A stretch of 64,000 nucleotides of DNA from contig NZ_FUYP01000009.1 of NCBI RefSeq assembly GCF_900168005.1, positions 62,001-126,000 on the forward strand, written 5' to 3'. The DNA comes from Sphingopyxis flava (GTDB lineage: Bacteria; Pseudomonadota; Alphaproteobacteria; Sphingomonadales; Sphingomonadaceae). Position 1 is the first letter of the stretch; every line of letters starts with the position of its first letter. Made by a program: the position numbers and the translations under genes. This document shows, in pieces, positions 1-8,430 of the stretch. The notes below the pieces were generated by a model that was not told the origin of the DNA, did no database searches, and saw nothing but the letters and a program-made list of their open reading frames with translations.

Positions 1-162
1 GTCCGCATGGAAGAGGGCGGCCTTGGCGGCGCCGTGCCGATGAAGAATCTCGTCGGCCATGCGCTTGTCGGCATGTTTTCAACCGACGGTTCGGCAAGCT
101 GGATCAACCCGATCAGCTGGTTCACAGCCGCGCGGTGGGAGCGCATCGGGGAAGGCTTTTGA
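1..162 (+). CDS. lepB: Signal peptidase I, C-terminal end (partial)
   Basis: An open frame enters from the left edge and ends at TGA 160-162. The last 53 residues include a [16 protein letters not shown] stretch and end in WERIGEGF. This matches the C-terminal catalytic-domain end of type I signal peptidases (GDNR...VP...NLVGKA and following), membrane serine/lysine proteases that remove signal peptides from exported proteins. The identification rests on this short tail and on position: lepB directly precedes rnc and era in many alphaproteobacteria. The catalytic Ser and Lys lie outside the window. The stop codon overlaps the proposed TTG start of rnc (TTGA), which suggests translational coupling. 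Confidence 0.8.
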   Translation, partial: VRMEEGGLGGAVPMKNLVGHALVGMFSTDGSASWINPISWFTAARWERIGEGF

Positions 163-842
163 GCGGGAGCGCCTCAGCCGAGACCATCGCCGCCCTCATC
201 GGCGCCGAGCCTCGCGATCTCGCGCTCTATCACGAAGCTCTGACCCACGGCAGCAGCGGCGCGGGCGATTATCAGCGGCTCGAGTTTCTCGGCGACCGGG
301 TGCTCGGACTGGTTATCGCGTCGGAATTGTACCGCCGCTTTCCCAAAGCGGCCGAGGGCGAGCTCTCCTCTCGCCTCCACGCGCTTGCCTCTGGTGAGAC
401 CTGCGCGCGCATCGCACAAGGCCTCGACCTCAACGCGCATGTCCGCTTCGGGGCGCAAGCCATCGGAGACGGGGGACGACAGAGCGACAATATTGCCGCC
501 GACGTCGTTGAGGCGCTGATCGGCGCGCTGTGGCTCGACCTTGGTGAAGAAGCAGCGCGCGCCTTCATCCTCCGGCACTGGGGCGAAATGATCGAGGGGC
601 AGGTCGCAGCGCCGAAACATCCCAAGGCCGCGCTTCAGGAATGGGCGCTCGCCCGCAAGCGGCGGCCGCCCGAATACCGGATGGTCCGCCGCGACGGCCC
701 CGACCATGCTCCCCGCTTCCGCGTCGCGGTGAGCATCGGCAAACTCGCCGAGGCGGAAGGCGAAGGTGCCTCGAAGCAGGCGGCCGAGAAAAATGCCGCC
801 GCGGCCCTGCTCGCGCGGCTTGTAGAGGAAGAGACGAGATGA
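159..842 (+). CDS. rnc: Ribonuclease III
   Basis: Endonuclease that cuts double-stranded RNA and matures rRNA and mRNAs. From the TTG start the protein is 227 residues. Residues 41-46 are the LEFLGD signature, with E42 and D46 as metal ligands. D114 and E117 in the [14 protein letters not shown] stretch supply the second acidic pair. A double-stranded RNA-binding domain fills about 153-225 ([10 protein letters not shown] to [11 protein letters not shown]). Start choice: TTG 159 overlaps the lepB stop as TTGA and has GGGGAAGG just upstream. An in-frame GTG at 135 would add eight residues but has no visible Shine-Dalgarno sequence. The gene overlaps era by four bases (ATGA). Confidence 0.93.
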   Translation: MSGSASAETIAALIGAEPRDLALYHEALTHGSSGAGDYQRLEFLGDRVLGLVIASELYRRFPKAAEGELSSRLHALASGETCARIAQGLDLNAHVRFGAQAIGDGGRQSDNIAADVVEALIGALWLDLGEEAARAFILRHWGEMIEGQVAAPKHPKAALQEWALARKRRPPEYRMVRRDGPDHAPRFRVAVSIGKLAEAEGEGASKQAAEKNAAAALLARLVEEETR

Positions 843-1732
843 CCCAGCGCTGCGGCTTCGTCGCCGTCGTCGGTGCTCCCAATGCCGGGAAATCGACTCT
901 CGTCAACGCGCTTGTCGGTCAGAAGGTCGCGATCGTCAGTCCCAAGGCGCAGACGACGCGCACGCGGCTCATGGGCGTCGCGATGGAAGGCGAGGCACAG
1001 ATCATCCTGATCGACACGCCAGGCATATTTGCGCCGACCCGCCGGCTCGATCGCGCGATGGTCGCAGCCGCCTGGGGCAGTCTTGAAGAGGCCGAGGCGA
1101 TCCTTGTGATGGTCGATGCCGCGGCCAAATTGACGGGCCGCGTCGAACGCGTACTCGAGGGCGTCGCGAACCGACCCGAGAAGAAATATCTCGTTCTCAA
1201 CAAGGTCGACCTCACCAGGAAAGACAAGCTGCTCGCGATCGCGACCGAGCTCAATGCGAAGGTCGCCTTCGACGAAAGCTTCTTCATCGCGGCGAGCAGC
1301 GGCGACGGCGTGCCTGATCTCAAGGCGCATCTGGCGAGGCTGATGCCCGAGGGCCCGTGGCATTTTCCCGAGGACGAGGTGAGCGACGCGCCCGAGCGGA
1401 TGCTGGCCGCCGAGATCACGCGCGAGCAGCTCTACCGCCAGCTCCACGAGGAGCTGCCCTACCAGTCGACGGTCGAAACCGAGCTTTTCAAGACCCGCCC
1501 CGACGGCAGCGCCGAAATCCATCAGCAAATCTATGTCGCGCGTGACAATCAGCGCGCGATCGTGCTCGGCAAGGGCGGCAGCCGCATCAAGGAAATCGGC
1601 GCGCGCGCGCGCGCCGAGCTCAGCGAATTGATGGGCCGAAAGGTCCACCTCTTTCTCCACGTCAAGGTCAAGGAAAACTGGGACGAAGACCGAGGCGTCT
1701 ATCGCGACATGGGGCTCGACTGGGTCGATTGA
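839..1732 (+). CDS. era: GTPase Era
   Basis: Small Ras-like GTPase with a C-terminal KH domain; binds 16S rRNA and helps assemble the 30S subunit. 297 residues, the usual length. G1 is GAPNAGKS at 12-19, G2 is QTTRTR at about 38-43, G3 is DTPG at 59-62 and G4 is NKVD at 121-124. The KH-domain core with [11 protein letters not shown] lies near 240-250. The ATG at 839 overlaps the rnc stop (ATGA); the frame is open further upstream, but that part only shadows rnc. The lepB-rnc-era order fits a small RNA-processing and ribosome-assembly operon. Confidence 0.96.
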   Translation: MTQRCGFVAVVGAPNAGKSTLVNALVGQKVAIVSPKAQTTRTRLMGVAMEGEAQIILIDTPGIFAPTRRLDRAMVAAAWGSLEEAEAILVMVDAAAKLTGRVERVLEGVANRPEKKYLVLNKVDLTRKDKLLAIATELNAKVAFDESFFIAASSGDGVPDLKAHLARLMPEGPWHFPEDEVSDAPERMLAAEITREQLYRQLHEELPYQSTVETELFKTRPDGSAEIHQQIYVARDNQRAIVLGKGGSRIKEIGARARAELSELMGRKVHLFLHVKVKENWDEDRGVYRDMGLDWVD

Positions 1733-2044
1733 CCGAAGGCATGGCGCGCACCCCTTGACGGTCCTGCTCCTCGCACTTGCGTAGCTCCGGCCATGGGGAA
1801 CCTACGAGCTGGCACGCCGCGACCATAAGGCCGGCGGGTGCATCCGCGCCGCTCTTGCAGCCTGCGCGGGACAGGTCCGCGGCCAGTCATTGGGCGGCAA
1901 ATGACCCGCCAAATGTCCGGGCGAGCAGAGCACTCACTTTGCCGATGCCGCTGGCGCCAAGCAGGAGCCCCGCGCGGCATCCTTCTCGGCCGCTTCGCAT
2001 CTTCCGGGAGGGCGCGAAAATCGCCGTGGCGGCGCTTTACCCCG
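1733..2044. other. Intergenic region between era and topA
   Basis: A 312-base gap between the convergent 3' ends of era (+) and topA (-). I see no convincing gene, tRNA or strong U-tailed hairpin. A 37-codon minus-strand frame (1887-2000) contains a GASGIGK stretch that looks P-loop-like, but it is too short and isolated to call. The region may hold transcription termination for both genes, or decayed sequence. Confidence 0.5.
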
Positions 2045-4591
2045 TCACTTTTCCTTCGCTGCCTTCTTCTTCGCTGGCGCCTTTTTCGCTGCGGCTTTCT
2101 TTTTCGGCGCCGCCTTCTTCCTGCCCTTCGCTGGCCCCTTGGCTGCGCGGGCATCGATCAGCGCGATCGCCTCCTCGGCCGTCAATGTTGCGGGGTCCGC
2201 CGTTTTCGGCAAGGTCGCGTTGGTCGTTCCATCGGTCACATAGGGACCAAAGCGCCCCTCCATCAGCTTCATCTCGCCCCCGCTCGTGGGGTGCGGGCCA
2301 AAGGTCTGGAGCGGCTGCGCCTTCACGCGCCCGCGGCCGCCACCATTGGCTGCATCGGCGATACGCGCAACGGCGGCGTTCATTCCGATTTCGAAGATTT
2401 CGGCTGTGCCGCTCAATTTTGCATATTTGCCATCGTGAAGCAGATAAGGACCATAGCGCCCGAGGCCCGCCAGGATCGTCTTTCCGCTCTCGGGGTGCGC
2501 CCCGACCTCGCGCGGCAGACTGAGAAGCCGCAGCGCATAATCGAGGTCGAAATCGTCGGCCGGAATATCCTTCGGGATCGACGAGCGCTTTGCCTCCTTG
2601 CCCTCCCCGAGCTGGATATAGGGGCCGAAGCGTCCGCTCCGTCTTGTCACCTCGAGTCCGGTTTCAGGATCCGTGCCGAGCGTTTCAGGGCCGCTGTCGC
2701 CGCCATTCTCGCTCCCGCCCGGCTGCGCAAATTTGCGGGTATATTTGCAGTCGGGGTAATTGCTGCACGCGATGAAGGGCCCGAAGCGTCCGCCGCGCAG
2801 CGCGAGGCGTCCGCTGCCGCAATTGGGGCAAAGGCGCGGGTCGCTGCCATCACCCTTGTCTGGAAAGAGATAGGGACCGAGAAACTCGTCTAGCGCCGCG
2901 GTGATCTCCGACGGCTTCTGATCCATCACTTCGCCTGTGCGCGGCTTGAAGTCGCGCCAGAAGCGGTCGAGCACCGCTTGCCACTGCGCGCGTCCTCCCG
3001 AGACGTCGTCAAGCTCTTCCTCAAGCTCCGCGGTGAAATCATAGCCGACATAGCGGGTGAAGAATCGTTCGAGAAACGCCGTCAGCAGCCGTCCGCTCTC
3101 CTCGGGAATGAAACGGTTCTTCTCGACCGTCACATAGGCCCGGTCCTTGAGGACCTGGAGGATCGAGGCATAGGTCGAGGGACGCCCGATGCCGAGCTCC
3201 TCCATCTTCTTGACGAGGCTCGCCTCCGAATAGCGGGGCGGCGGCTGCGTCTCGTGGCTCTCGACCTCGACCCCCGTCTTGGCAGGCGCGTCGCCCCTTG
3301 TCATCGCAGGGAGCAAGCGCGCGTCGTCCTCGTCGCTATGGTCGTCGCGGCCTTCGTCGTAAAGCGCGAGAAAGCCCGGAAATTTGACCACTTGCCCGGT
3401 CGCGCGCAGCATCGTCTTGCCGGTGCCGTCGGATAGATCAACGCTCGTGCGTTCAAGCCGCGCCGAAGCCATCTGGCTTGCGAGCGCGCGCTTCCAGATG
3501 AGTTCATAAAGGCGCGCATGGTCGCCGCTGCCGGCCTTGTCCTTGGCAAAGTCGGTCGGACGGATCGCCTCGTGGGCCTCCTGCGCATTCTTCGCCTTGG
3601 TCTGATACTGGCGCGGCTTGTCGGGGACATAGCCGCCGTCGTAGCGGTCGGCGATCGCGCGCCGCGCAGCGCTGATCGCGCTCGTGTCCATCTGAACCCC
3701 GTCGGTTCGCATGTAAGTGATCGCGCCATCCTCGTAGAGATTCTGCGCGATCCGCATCGTATGGCTCGCCGAAAAGCCGAGTTTGCGCGCCGCCTCCTGC
3801 TGGAGAGTGGAGGTGGTGAAGGGTGGCGGCGGGTTGCGGGTCAGCGGTTTGGTCTCGACCGCATCGACGGTAAAATGGCCCGCCTTCACATCGGCTTCGG
3901 CAGCGCGCGCGTCGGCTTCGGTCCCGATCGAGAGCCGCTCGATCTTCTCGCCGCGCCAGCGCGCGAGGCGCGCCTTGAAGGACGTGCCGTCCATTTCAAA
4001 GAGACCGGCGACCGACCAATATTGCTGCGCGACAAAAGCCTCGATCTCGCGTTCGCGTTCGACAACCAGCCGCAGCGCGACCGACTGGACACGCCCCGCC
4101 GACTTCGCACCGGGCAGCTTGCGCCAAAGCACGGGCGACAGGGTGAAGCCGACGAGATAATCGAGCGCGCGGCGCGCGCGATAGGCATCGATCAGATCGT
4201 CGTCGAGCCCGCGCGGATGCGCCATCGCGTCGGTTACCGCCTGCTTGGTGATCGCGTTGAAGGTGACGCGGTCGACGGCGGCCGGCAGCGCCTTTTTCTG
4301 ACGCAGCAGCTCTTGAACATGCCAGCTGATCGCCTCGCCCTCTCGATCGGGGTCGGTCGCAAGAATCAGGCGGTCGGCCCGCTTTGCGGCATCCGAAATC
4401 TCCTTCAGCCGCTTTGCCTTGTCAGGGTAAAGCTGCCACTGCATGGCGAAGCCGTCATCGGGGTCGACCGAACCGTCCTTGGGCGGCAGATCGCGCACGT
4501 GGCCATAGGAGGCCAGCACCTTAAAATCGCGCCCCAGATACTTCTCGATCGTCTTCGCCTTCGCAGGCGACTCCACAATCACCAATTGCAT
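2045..4591 (-). CDS. topA: DNA topoisomerase I
   Basis: Type IA topoisomerase that relaxes negative supercoils behind RNA polymerase. 848 residues. The TOPRIM domain is at the N-terminus, with the acidic motif DPDREGE at 80-86. The active-site tyrosine is Y293 in GAITYMRTDG. One zinc-ribbon module (CPNC...CSNYPDC) lies at about 595-625. It is followed by three topoisomerase C-terminal repeats marked by GRFGPY/GRYGPY and then by a lysine/alanine tail of about 30 residues, probably for DNA binding. The ATG at 4591 is the natural start (MQLVIVESPAKAKTIEKYLG). A sigma70-like promoter is visible just upstream. Confidence 0.97.
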   Translation of the reverse strand: MQLVIVESPAKAKTIEKYLGRDFKVLASYGHVRDLPPKDGSVDPDDGFAMQWQLYPDKAKRLKEISDAAKRADRLILATDPDREGEAISWHVQELLRQKKALPAAVDRVTFNAITKQAVTDAMAHPRGLDDDLIDAYRARRALDYLVGFTLSPVLWRKLPGAKSAGRVQSVALRLVVEREREIEAFVAQQYWSVAGLFEMDGTSFKARLARWRGEKIERLSIGTEADARAAEADVKAGHFTVDAVETKPLTRNPPPPFTTSTLQQEAARKLGFSASHTMRIAQNLYEDGAITYMRTDGVQMDTSAISAARRAIADRYDGGYVPDKPRQYQTKAKNAQEAHEAIRPTDFAKDKAGSGDHARLYELIWKRALASQMASARLERTSVDLSDGTGKTMLRATGQVVKFPGFLALYDEGRDDHSDEDDARLLPAMTRGDAPAKTGVEVESHETQPPPRYSEASLVKKMEELGIGRPSTYASILQVLKDRAYVTVEKNRFIPEESGRLLTAFLERFFTRYVGYDFTAELEEELDDVSGGRAQWQAVLDRFWRDFKPRTGEVMDQKPSEITAALDEFLGPYLFPDKGDGSDPRLCPNCGSGRLALRGGRFGPFIACSNYPDCKYTRKFAQPGGSENGGDSGPETLGTDPETGLEVTRRSGRFGPYIQLGEGKEAKRSSIPKDIPADDFDLDYALRLLSLPREVGAHPESGKTILAGLGRYGPYLLHDGKYAKLSGTAEIFEIGMNAAVARIADAANGGGRGRVKAQPLQTFGPHPTSGGEMKLMEGRFGPYVTDGTTNATLPKTADPATLTAEEAIALIDARAAKGPAKGRKKAAPKKKAAAKKAPAKKKAAKEK

Positions 4592-4615
4592 GGAAAATTC
4601 GTTCCCCGAAAACCT

Positions 4616-4627
4616 TACGTACGTACG
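4616..4627. repeat. Three tandem TACG units in the topA leader
   Basis: TACGTACGTACG lies 25-36 bases upstream of the topA start codon, within the transcript predicted from the promoter at 4665-4693. It is self-complementary and could form a short hairpin or a dyad-type protein site. No known family is recognised and it may be chance. Confidence 0.3.
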
Positions 4628-4664
4628 CGCGAGGGTGGCGGGCGCTCCCGTCCTCCGTCAAGCG

Positions 4665-4693
4665 GATTTAGAAAGCGCCCGCGCCGGGGTCAA
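4665..4693 (-). promoter_or_regulatory. Probable sigma70 promoter of topA
   Basis: On the minus strand TTGACC (4693-4688), exactly 17 bases, then TAAATC (4670-4665), about 75 bases upstream of the topA ATG. The -35 matches five of six consensus bases. It overlaps the stop codon of the upstream secreted-protein gene, so topA can be transcribed on its own. Seen by eye only. Confidence 0.55.
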
Positions 4694-5682
4694 CGCAGCG
4701 CGCTCAATCGGCCGAGCAGCATCTCGCTTGCGAGGCTCGCGGCTTTCGCCGCCCCCTCCTCATAGTTGCCGGGTTTGGCCGTGAAGGCGAACTTGCGCGT
4801 CTTTCCGAAGCGCAGGCCGCCGAAGCCCATCACCGCGGCGACGCCGCCCGCGACGTTCGCTCCTGATTGCAGCGCCTTGTCGGTCCCGCTCGTCGCATCG
4901 CTCTTTTCGATGAACTCGCCCTCGACCGCGACCGGGGCCTTGACGGTGATCACCGCCTGCTTGCCGCTCGGGGCGATCAGGGTCATTCGCGAATAATCGG
5001 CGCTTACCGACAGCGCGCTGTTCACCTGCAGCCCGCCGAAGCTGAAGGCGCCCGGGCGTTTCTGCTGCGAAAAGTCGATGAGGTAGACAATGTCGATGAC
5101 CCCGACCCCGGCCTCCCTTGCATAGCTTGAAAGCGCCATGCTCGCTTGGCCCGCGGACATGTTGATCCCCATGCTGCTCATTCCCGATCCCATGAAATCT
5201 CCCGGGATCATCAGCAGTGAGGGTAGCGCCGAGGGCTTGAAATAGGTGGCTTTGCCCTTGCTCCCCTTCTCGAGAGCAATATTGATATCGAGCGGCACCT
5301 CCTGCGACCTGGTCTTGGCGAGGGCGGCGTGACCGAACAGATGGCCCGCGGGATGGACTTCATATCCCCCCGCCGTCAGCTGGTTCACGAAGTCGGTATA
5401 GGCGGCATCGGTCACCGCCTGCATCATCTCGGGTGTGACGCCCACGAGTTCGCTCTTCGCCTTCGTGGTGCCTCCCAGCGCCCCCATCAAACCGCCGCTG
5501 GCCGCAGTGCGGTCGATCGATTCGAAGATGAAACCGACATTGAAAGCGCCGATGGTAACGGCGGTGACGCCCTTCGCATTGGCGGCCCCCGATATCTTGA
5601 CGGGTTCCTGGTCCTTCGCGACGGCGGCAACGGGTTGGGCCAGCAACGCCGCGATCGCGGCTGCCGACAGCAATGCCTTCAT
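4690..5682 (-). CDS. Secreted protein of unknown function
   Basis: 330 residues. I do not recognise the family. It begins with a clear signal peptide (MKALLSAAAIAALLAQPVAA, then VAKD), so it is periplasmic or outer-membrane associated. The mature part is rich in Gly, Ala and Ser. It has Gly/Met-rich stretches (MGSGMSSMGINM near 170), a later Gly-rich segment (AGGVAAVMGFGG) and no cysteines or recognisable catalytic motif. The start was set at 5682 because GGAGGG lies eight bases upstream; the frame is open for 37 codons further, but those residues do not look like a protein. The gene sits between the vWA protein and topA on the same strand. Confidence 0.7.
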   Translation of the reverse strand: MKALLSAAAIAALLAQPVAAVAKDQEPVKISGAANAKGVTAVTIGAFNVGFIFESIDRTAASGGLMGALGGTTKAKSELVGVTPEMMQAVTDAAYTDFVNQLTAGGYEVHPAGHLFGHAALAKTRSQEVPLDINIALEKGSKGKATYFKPSALPSLLMIPGDFMGSGMSSMGINMSAGQASMALSSYAREAGVGVIDIVYLIDFSQQKRPGAFSFGGLQVNSALSVSADYSRMTLIAPSGKQAVITVKAPVAVEGEFIEKSDATSGTDKALQSGANVAGGVAAVMGFGGLRFGKTRKFAFTAKPGNYEEGAAKAASLASEMLLGRLSALR

Positions 5683-5796
5683 GACTATTACCCTCCGACC
5701 CCTCCCCCCGCCAGTCGACCCCACCGACCGAAGAGAAAGGCTAATCGAAGCAACCCACGGCCTGCGCATCGGGCAGATGCAAAGGCAAGTCAATCC

Positions 5797-7332
5797 TTAC
5801 TGATTGTCCCAGCGAAAGCCCGCGGGCAGGATGCACTTGCCGGCGTCATACTGGCCGACACGCCGGATAACTTCCTGATCCTCAGGCTCGATCCGCCGAC
5901 CGCTGATCTGGCTGTCGATGACGCGGCGAACCAAGGCGTCGAGGCGGGTGACGAGGTAGCAATCGATGGCGGGCGCGGCGTGCGGATTGCCGACGCCGCT
6001 GTCGTCGGTGAGGAAGAGATAGCGCGACTGGGTCACGGCCGCCATCGCGCGCATGGCATATTCGGCCTCGTCGGCAACGCCCGAGGCTGCAACGGGCGTG
6101 ATGTGGATACGCTTCGCGCGTGCCGCCTCCGCCGCGGCCCAGGTCCGGGCGAAGCGATCGTCATGCGGCGGGGCATCAGCGACGAGGAGAAGCGACTTTA
6201 CGGCATCTGGCCGCCAATTCTGTCCCACCGCCCGGATCAGGGCTTGATCCATAGCCTCCGGATAATCGCCGCCGCCGCTGGCATATTGCTGGGCGAGCAC
6301 GCCCTGCGCGCGTCCGATGCCACGATCGAAGGCAATCGTCCGCGTCACATAGTCATCGCCAAGATCGCGGTAGAAGACAAAGCCGATGCGGATATCGAGA
6401 TCGCGGTGTTTTGCCGTTATTGCAGCGATGATCGATCGGAGCTCGGCCTGCAGATAGGCGATCTCGTCTCCCATGCTCCCTGTCGTATCGATAACCAGCA
6501 TCAGGTCGAGCTTCGTCGCGCCCGCCGCCATCTGGTTGGCGGTCAGCCCGACGAGCTGCCCGCCGGGAGCATCTGACACAAAGACGGGCCGCGCCTCTGC
6601 GATCGTCCGTCCTCCCCGCCGCGCGGACACGGTAATCCTCTCGCTCAGCCGGTCGAGCCCCGGGAAGAAGACGGCACTCCCATCGGTGTGCGTTGCAAGC
6701 GAAAGGCTGTTGCCATCGCTGCATGTCACGGTCACTTCGGCAAAGGGGATCGGCTGACCATTGCGGTCGCTCACCTTCACCGTCACCGCCCGCATCGTGT
6801 CGACGCGCGGCAGCGCGCGAATTTTCTGGCCGAGATTGCTGCGGTTGACATAAGCGGCATAGAGCTCGGGGTTGAGCAGATCATCATGCTCGCCGGCGGT
6901 GAGAATGCCGGATTGCGGTTGCGGCTGAGGCCGCGGGTGCGGCCAGGGGCGCACAATCGCACGGGCGGCCTCGGAAGAGCCGCCAGACGATGCCGCATCA
7001 AAAGGCGCTGGCGCCGCCATCGCGGGCTCTTCAGCGACGGGCGCTCCTGTGACGATGACGTCTCGGCCCGGCGCTGCGGACGCGGTGGGCGCGGGCGGAG
7101 CGGGCGGCGGCGGCGGCGGCACCGCGTCATAGCTCGGACTGCGGCCGGGCTCGCCCGCAGGTCCCTGACGCTGTGACGCTTCAGGCCCGAGCCTCGGCAG
7201 AGGGTCAGCGGTGCGGCAAAAGCCCTCCCGCTGCCCCGCGGGCTGCGCCTTCGCGGTGAATGGGGCAAGCGGCGCTGGAACAGCTGCAACGAGCGCGGCC
7301 ATCATAACCCCCGTCAGAAACCGGCTTCGCAT
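5797..7332 (-). CDS. Secreted von Willebrand factor A domain protein
   Basis: 511 residues. A signal peptide covers about the first 30 residues. A Pro-rich linker (about 65-145) contains GRDVIVTG at 89-96, resembling the start-of-plug motif of TonB-dependent receptors. A carboxypeptidase-regulatory or Ig-like beta domain spans about 180-255 (AVTVKVSDRNGQPIPFAEV). A vWA domain follows from about 275, with the MIDAS motif DTTGS at 282-286 and a later Asp/Thr set (VADAPPHDD). vWA domains bind metal and mediate protein contacts, so a periplasmic scaffold or adhesion role is plausible, but the substrate is unknown. GGGGAG lies upstream of the ATG. A tandem GTTC box and a 13-base palindrome occupy the upstream region. 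Confidence 0.85.
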   Translation of the reverse strand: MRSRFLTGVMMAALVAAVPAPLAPFTAKAQPAGQREGFCRTADPLPRLGPEASQRQGPAGEPGRSPSYDAVPPPPPPAPPAPTASAAPGRDVIVTGAPVAEEPAMAAPAPFDAASSGGSSEAARAIVRPWPHPRPQPQPQSGILTAGEHDDLLNPELYAAYVNRSNLGQKIRALPRVDTMRAVTVKVSDRNGQPIPFAEVTVTCSDGNSLSLATHTDGSAVFFPGLDRLSERITVSARRGGRTIAEARPVFVSDAPGGQLVGLTANQMAAGATKLDLMLVIDTTGSMGDEIAYLQAELRSIIAAITAKHRDLDIRIGFVFYRDLGDDYVTRTIAFDRGIGRAQGVLAQQYASGGGDYPEAMDQALIRAVGQNWRPDAVKSLLLVADAPPHDDRFARTWAAAEAARAKRIHITPVAASGVADEAEYAMRAMAAVTQSRYLFLTDDSGVGNPHAAPAIDCYLVTRLDALVRRVIDSQISGRRIEPEDQEVIRRVGQYDAGKCILPAGFRWDNQ

Positions 7333-7350
7333 CGACCATCTCCCCGCATG

Positions 7351-7363
7351 TGATATAATATCA
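7351..7363. repeat. 13-base perfect palindrome before the vWA gene
   Basis: TGATATAATATCA reads the same on both strands apart from its central base. It lies 19-31 bases upstream of the vWA start codon, in a locally AT-rich patch of otherwise GC-rich DNA. It could supply the -10 region (TATTAT on the minus strand) or an operator, or both. Confidence 0.45.
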
Positions 7364-7384
7364 TCAGCCTGAAGTTCGGCCGCT

Positions 7385-7399
7385 GAACCGTGGCTGAAC
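7385..7399 (-). promoter_or_regulatory. GTTC-N7-GTTC box, candidate LexA site
   Basis: On the plus strand the sequence is GAAC-CGTGGCT-GAAC, which is GTTC-N7-GTTC read toward the vWA gene 52 bases away. This is the LexA (SOS) box pattern of alphaproteobacteria. A 9-base direct repeat (GCTGAACCG) spaced by 11 bases contains it, so an OmpR-type regulator binding in tandem is an alternative. About two such 8-base patterns are expected by chance in the whole window, so this is only suggestive. Confidence 0.35.
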
Positions 7400-7696
7400 C
7401 GCGACCAAGGGGATGATTGACGAGGCGAAAACGCAAGGCGTCACACCCAGGAAAGATTGGCCAGCGCGCCGCTCGTTACTGCGGCGCCCATTCGTCCATG
7501 ACCCGAAAGCCGCACCTCACCGCGATGAAAAGGCTCTTCCTTGGCCGCCTTCGGGATGCCGCGCGGCGCGCGCGCTGAGCGCCTCGCCGAACTCAATTCC
7601 GGATCCGGGCCGGAAGCAGCTTGCGCCTATTTTGCAATGCTCCGCTTACCTTCGGTGTATCGACAGGGTGATCCCGCACCGGCTACCAGGCCGACG

Positions 7697-8299
7697 TCAC
7701 GCGGCGCCCCTTTTCCTGCCGACGCGCGGCTCGGTTCCGGCGCGCAGCCTCGCAATATTCTCGCGGTGACGCCACAAAAGGATGATGGCGAGCCCGGCGA
7801 GCCCCACCGCATAGACGGCAAAGCCGAACGCCAGCGCGGCAACAGGCGCCGATACGGCGCCCACCATGCCGCCAAGCGATGAAATGCGGGTCACGAGCAC
7901 CGTCCCGAGCCAGATGATCATGAAAACCGCGCCGATCGGCCAGGCGAGCGCAAGCGCGAGGCCGAGCATTGTCGCAACGCCCTTGCCGCCGCGAAAGTTG
8001 AGCCAGACGGGATAGCAATGCCCGATCACCGCCGCTGCGCCCGCAATCATTGCGCCGTGATCGCCAAGTTCCGGCAGCCAGTACCGCGCAAGCAGCACCG
8101 CGACCGCCCCTTTTGCCGCGTCGAGGAGCAGCGTCGCCGCCGCGAGACTCTTGCGCCCGGTGCGCAGAACATTCGTCGCGCCGATATTCCCGGAGCCGAT
8201 CTGCCGCAGGTCGCCCGCCCCGAAGGCACGTGTCAGAAGAACGCCAAAGGGGATAGAGCCGAGCAGATAGCCTGCAGCGATCAGCAAAAATATCGTCAT
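7697..8299 (-). CDS. plsY: Glycerol-3-phosphate acyltransferase PlsY
   Basis: Inner-membrane enzyme that moves the acyl group of acyl-phosphate onto glycerol-3-phosphate, the first step of phospholipid synthesis. 200 residues with about five membrane segments. Family motifs are GSIPFG at 14-19, GSGNIGATNVLR from 35, and GHCYPVWLNFRGGKG near 105-119. The start at 8299 (MTIFLLIAAGYLLG) has GGGAAGAGGG just upstream. A longer frame back to 8356 adds residues that do not fit the family. In many sphingomonads dprA separates plsY from topA; here two secreted-protein genes occupy that space. Confidence 0.95.
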   Translation of the reverse strand: MTIFLLIAAGYLLGSIPFGVLLTRAFGAGDLRQIGSGNIGATNVLRTGRKSLAAATLLLDAAKGAVAVLLARYWLPELGDHGAMIAGAAAVIGHCYPVWLNFRGGKGVATMLGLALALAWPIGAVFMIIWLGTVLVTRISSLGGMVGAVSAPVAALAFGFAVYAVGLAGLAIILLWRHRENIARLRAGTEPRVGRKRGAA

Positions 8300-8430
8300 C
8301 CCTCTTCCCCTGCTCGCGATGCGCGCCAATGTGGCGATACTGGGCGGCGCAATCAACGGGTTCGATCGAGGGGGCGCTGAATTCGACCAACCGATTGAGC
8401 CGCGGCAGCACCCCTGCTAGGCGGATCGCC

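Larger units (their letters stand above)
7333..7696. other. Upstream region of the vWA gene
   Basis: 364 bases without a supportable gene, between plsY and the vWA gene (both minus strand). The vWA-proximal 70 bases hold an AT-rich perfect palindrome (7351-7363) and a tandem GTTC box (7385-7399). The rest is GC-rich, contains only poor frames and shows no tRNA. A GGCCGGAAGCAGC stretch near 7608 faintly recalls SRP RNA but does not fit it. Confidence 0.55.

Noticed and set aside
1887-2000. 37-codon minus-strand frame with a GASGIGK stretch between era and topA
   Set aside because: P-loop-like but lacking the following Ser/Thr and the rest of any NTPase; too short, weak codon bias and no clear partner. 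Possibly chance or a remnant.
7601-7625. GGCCGGAAGCAGC resembling the conserved loop of SRP RNA
   Set aside because: The GGAAGGAAGCAG-type core and the flanking complementary arms of a 4.5S RNA are missing.
7413-7769. 118-codon plus-strand frame between the vWA and plsY genes
   Set aside because: It runs into the 3' end of plsY, is Arg/Pro-rich and has no ribosome binding site or motif.
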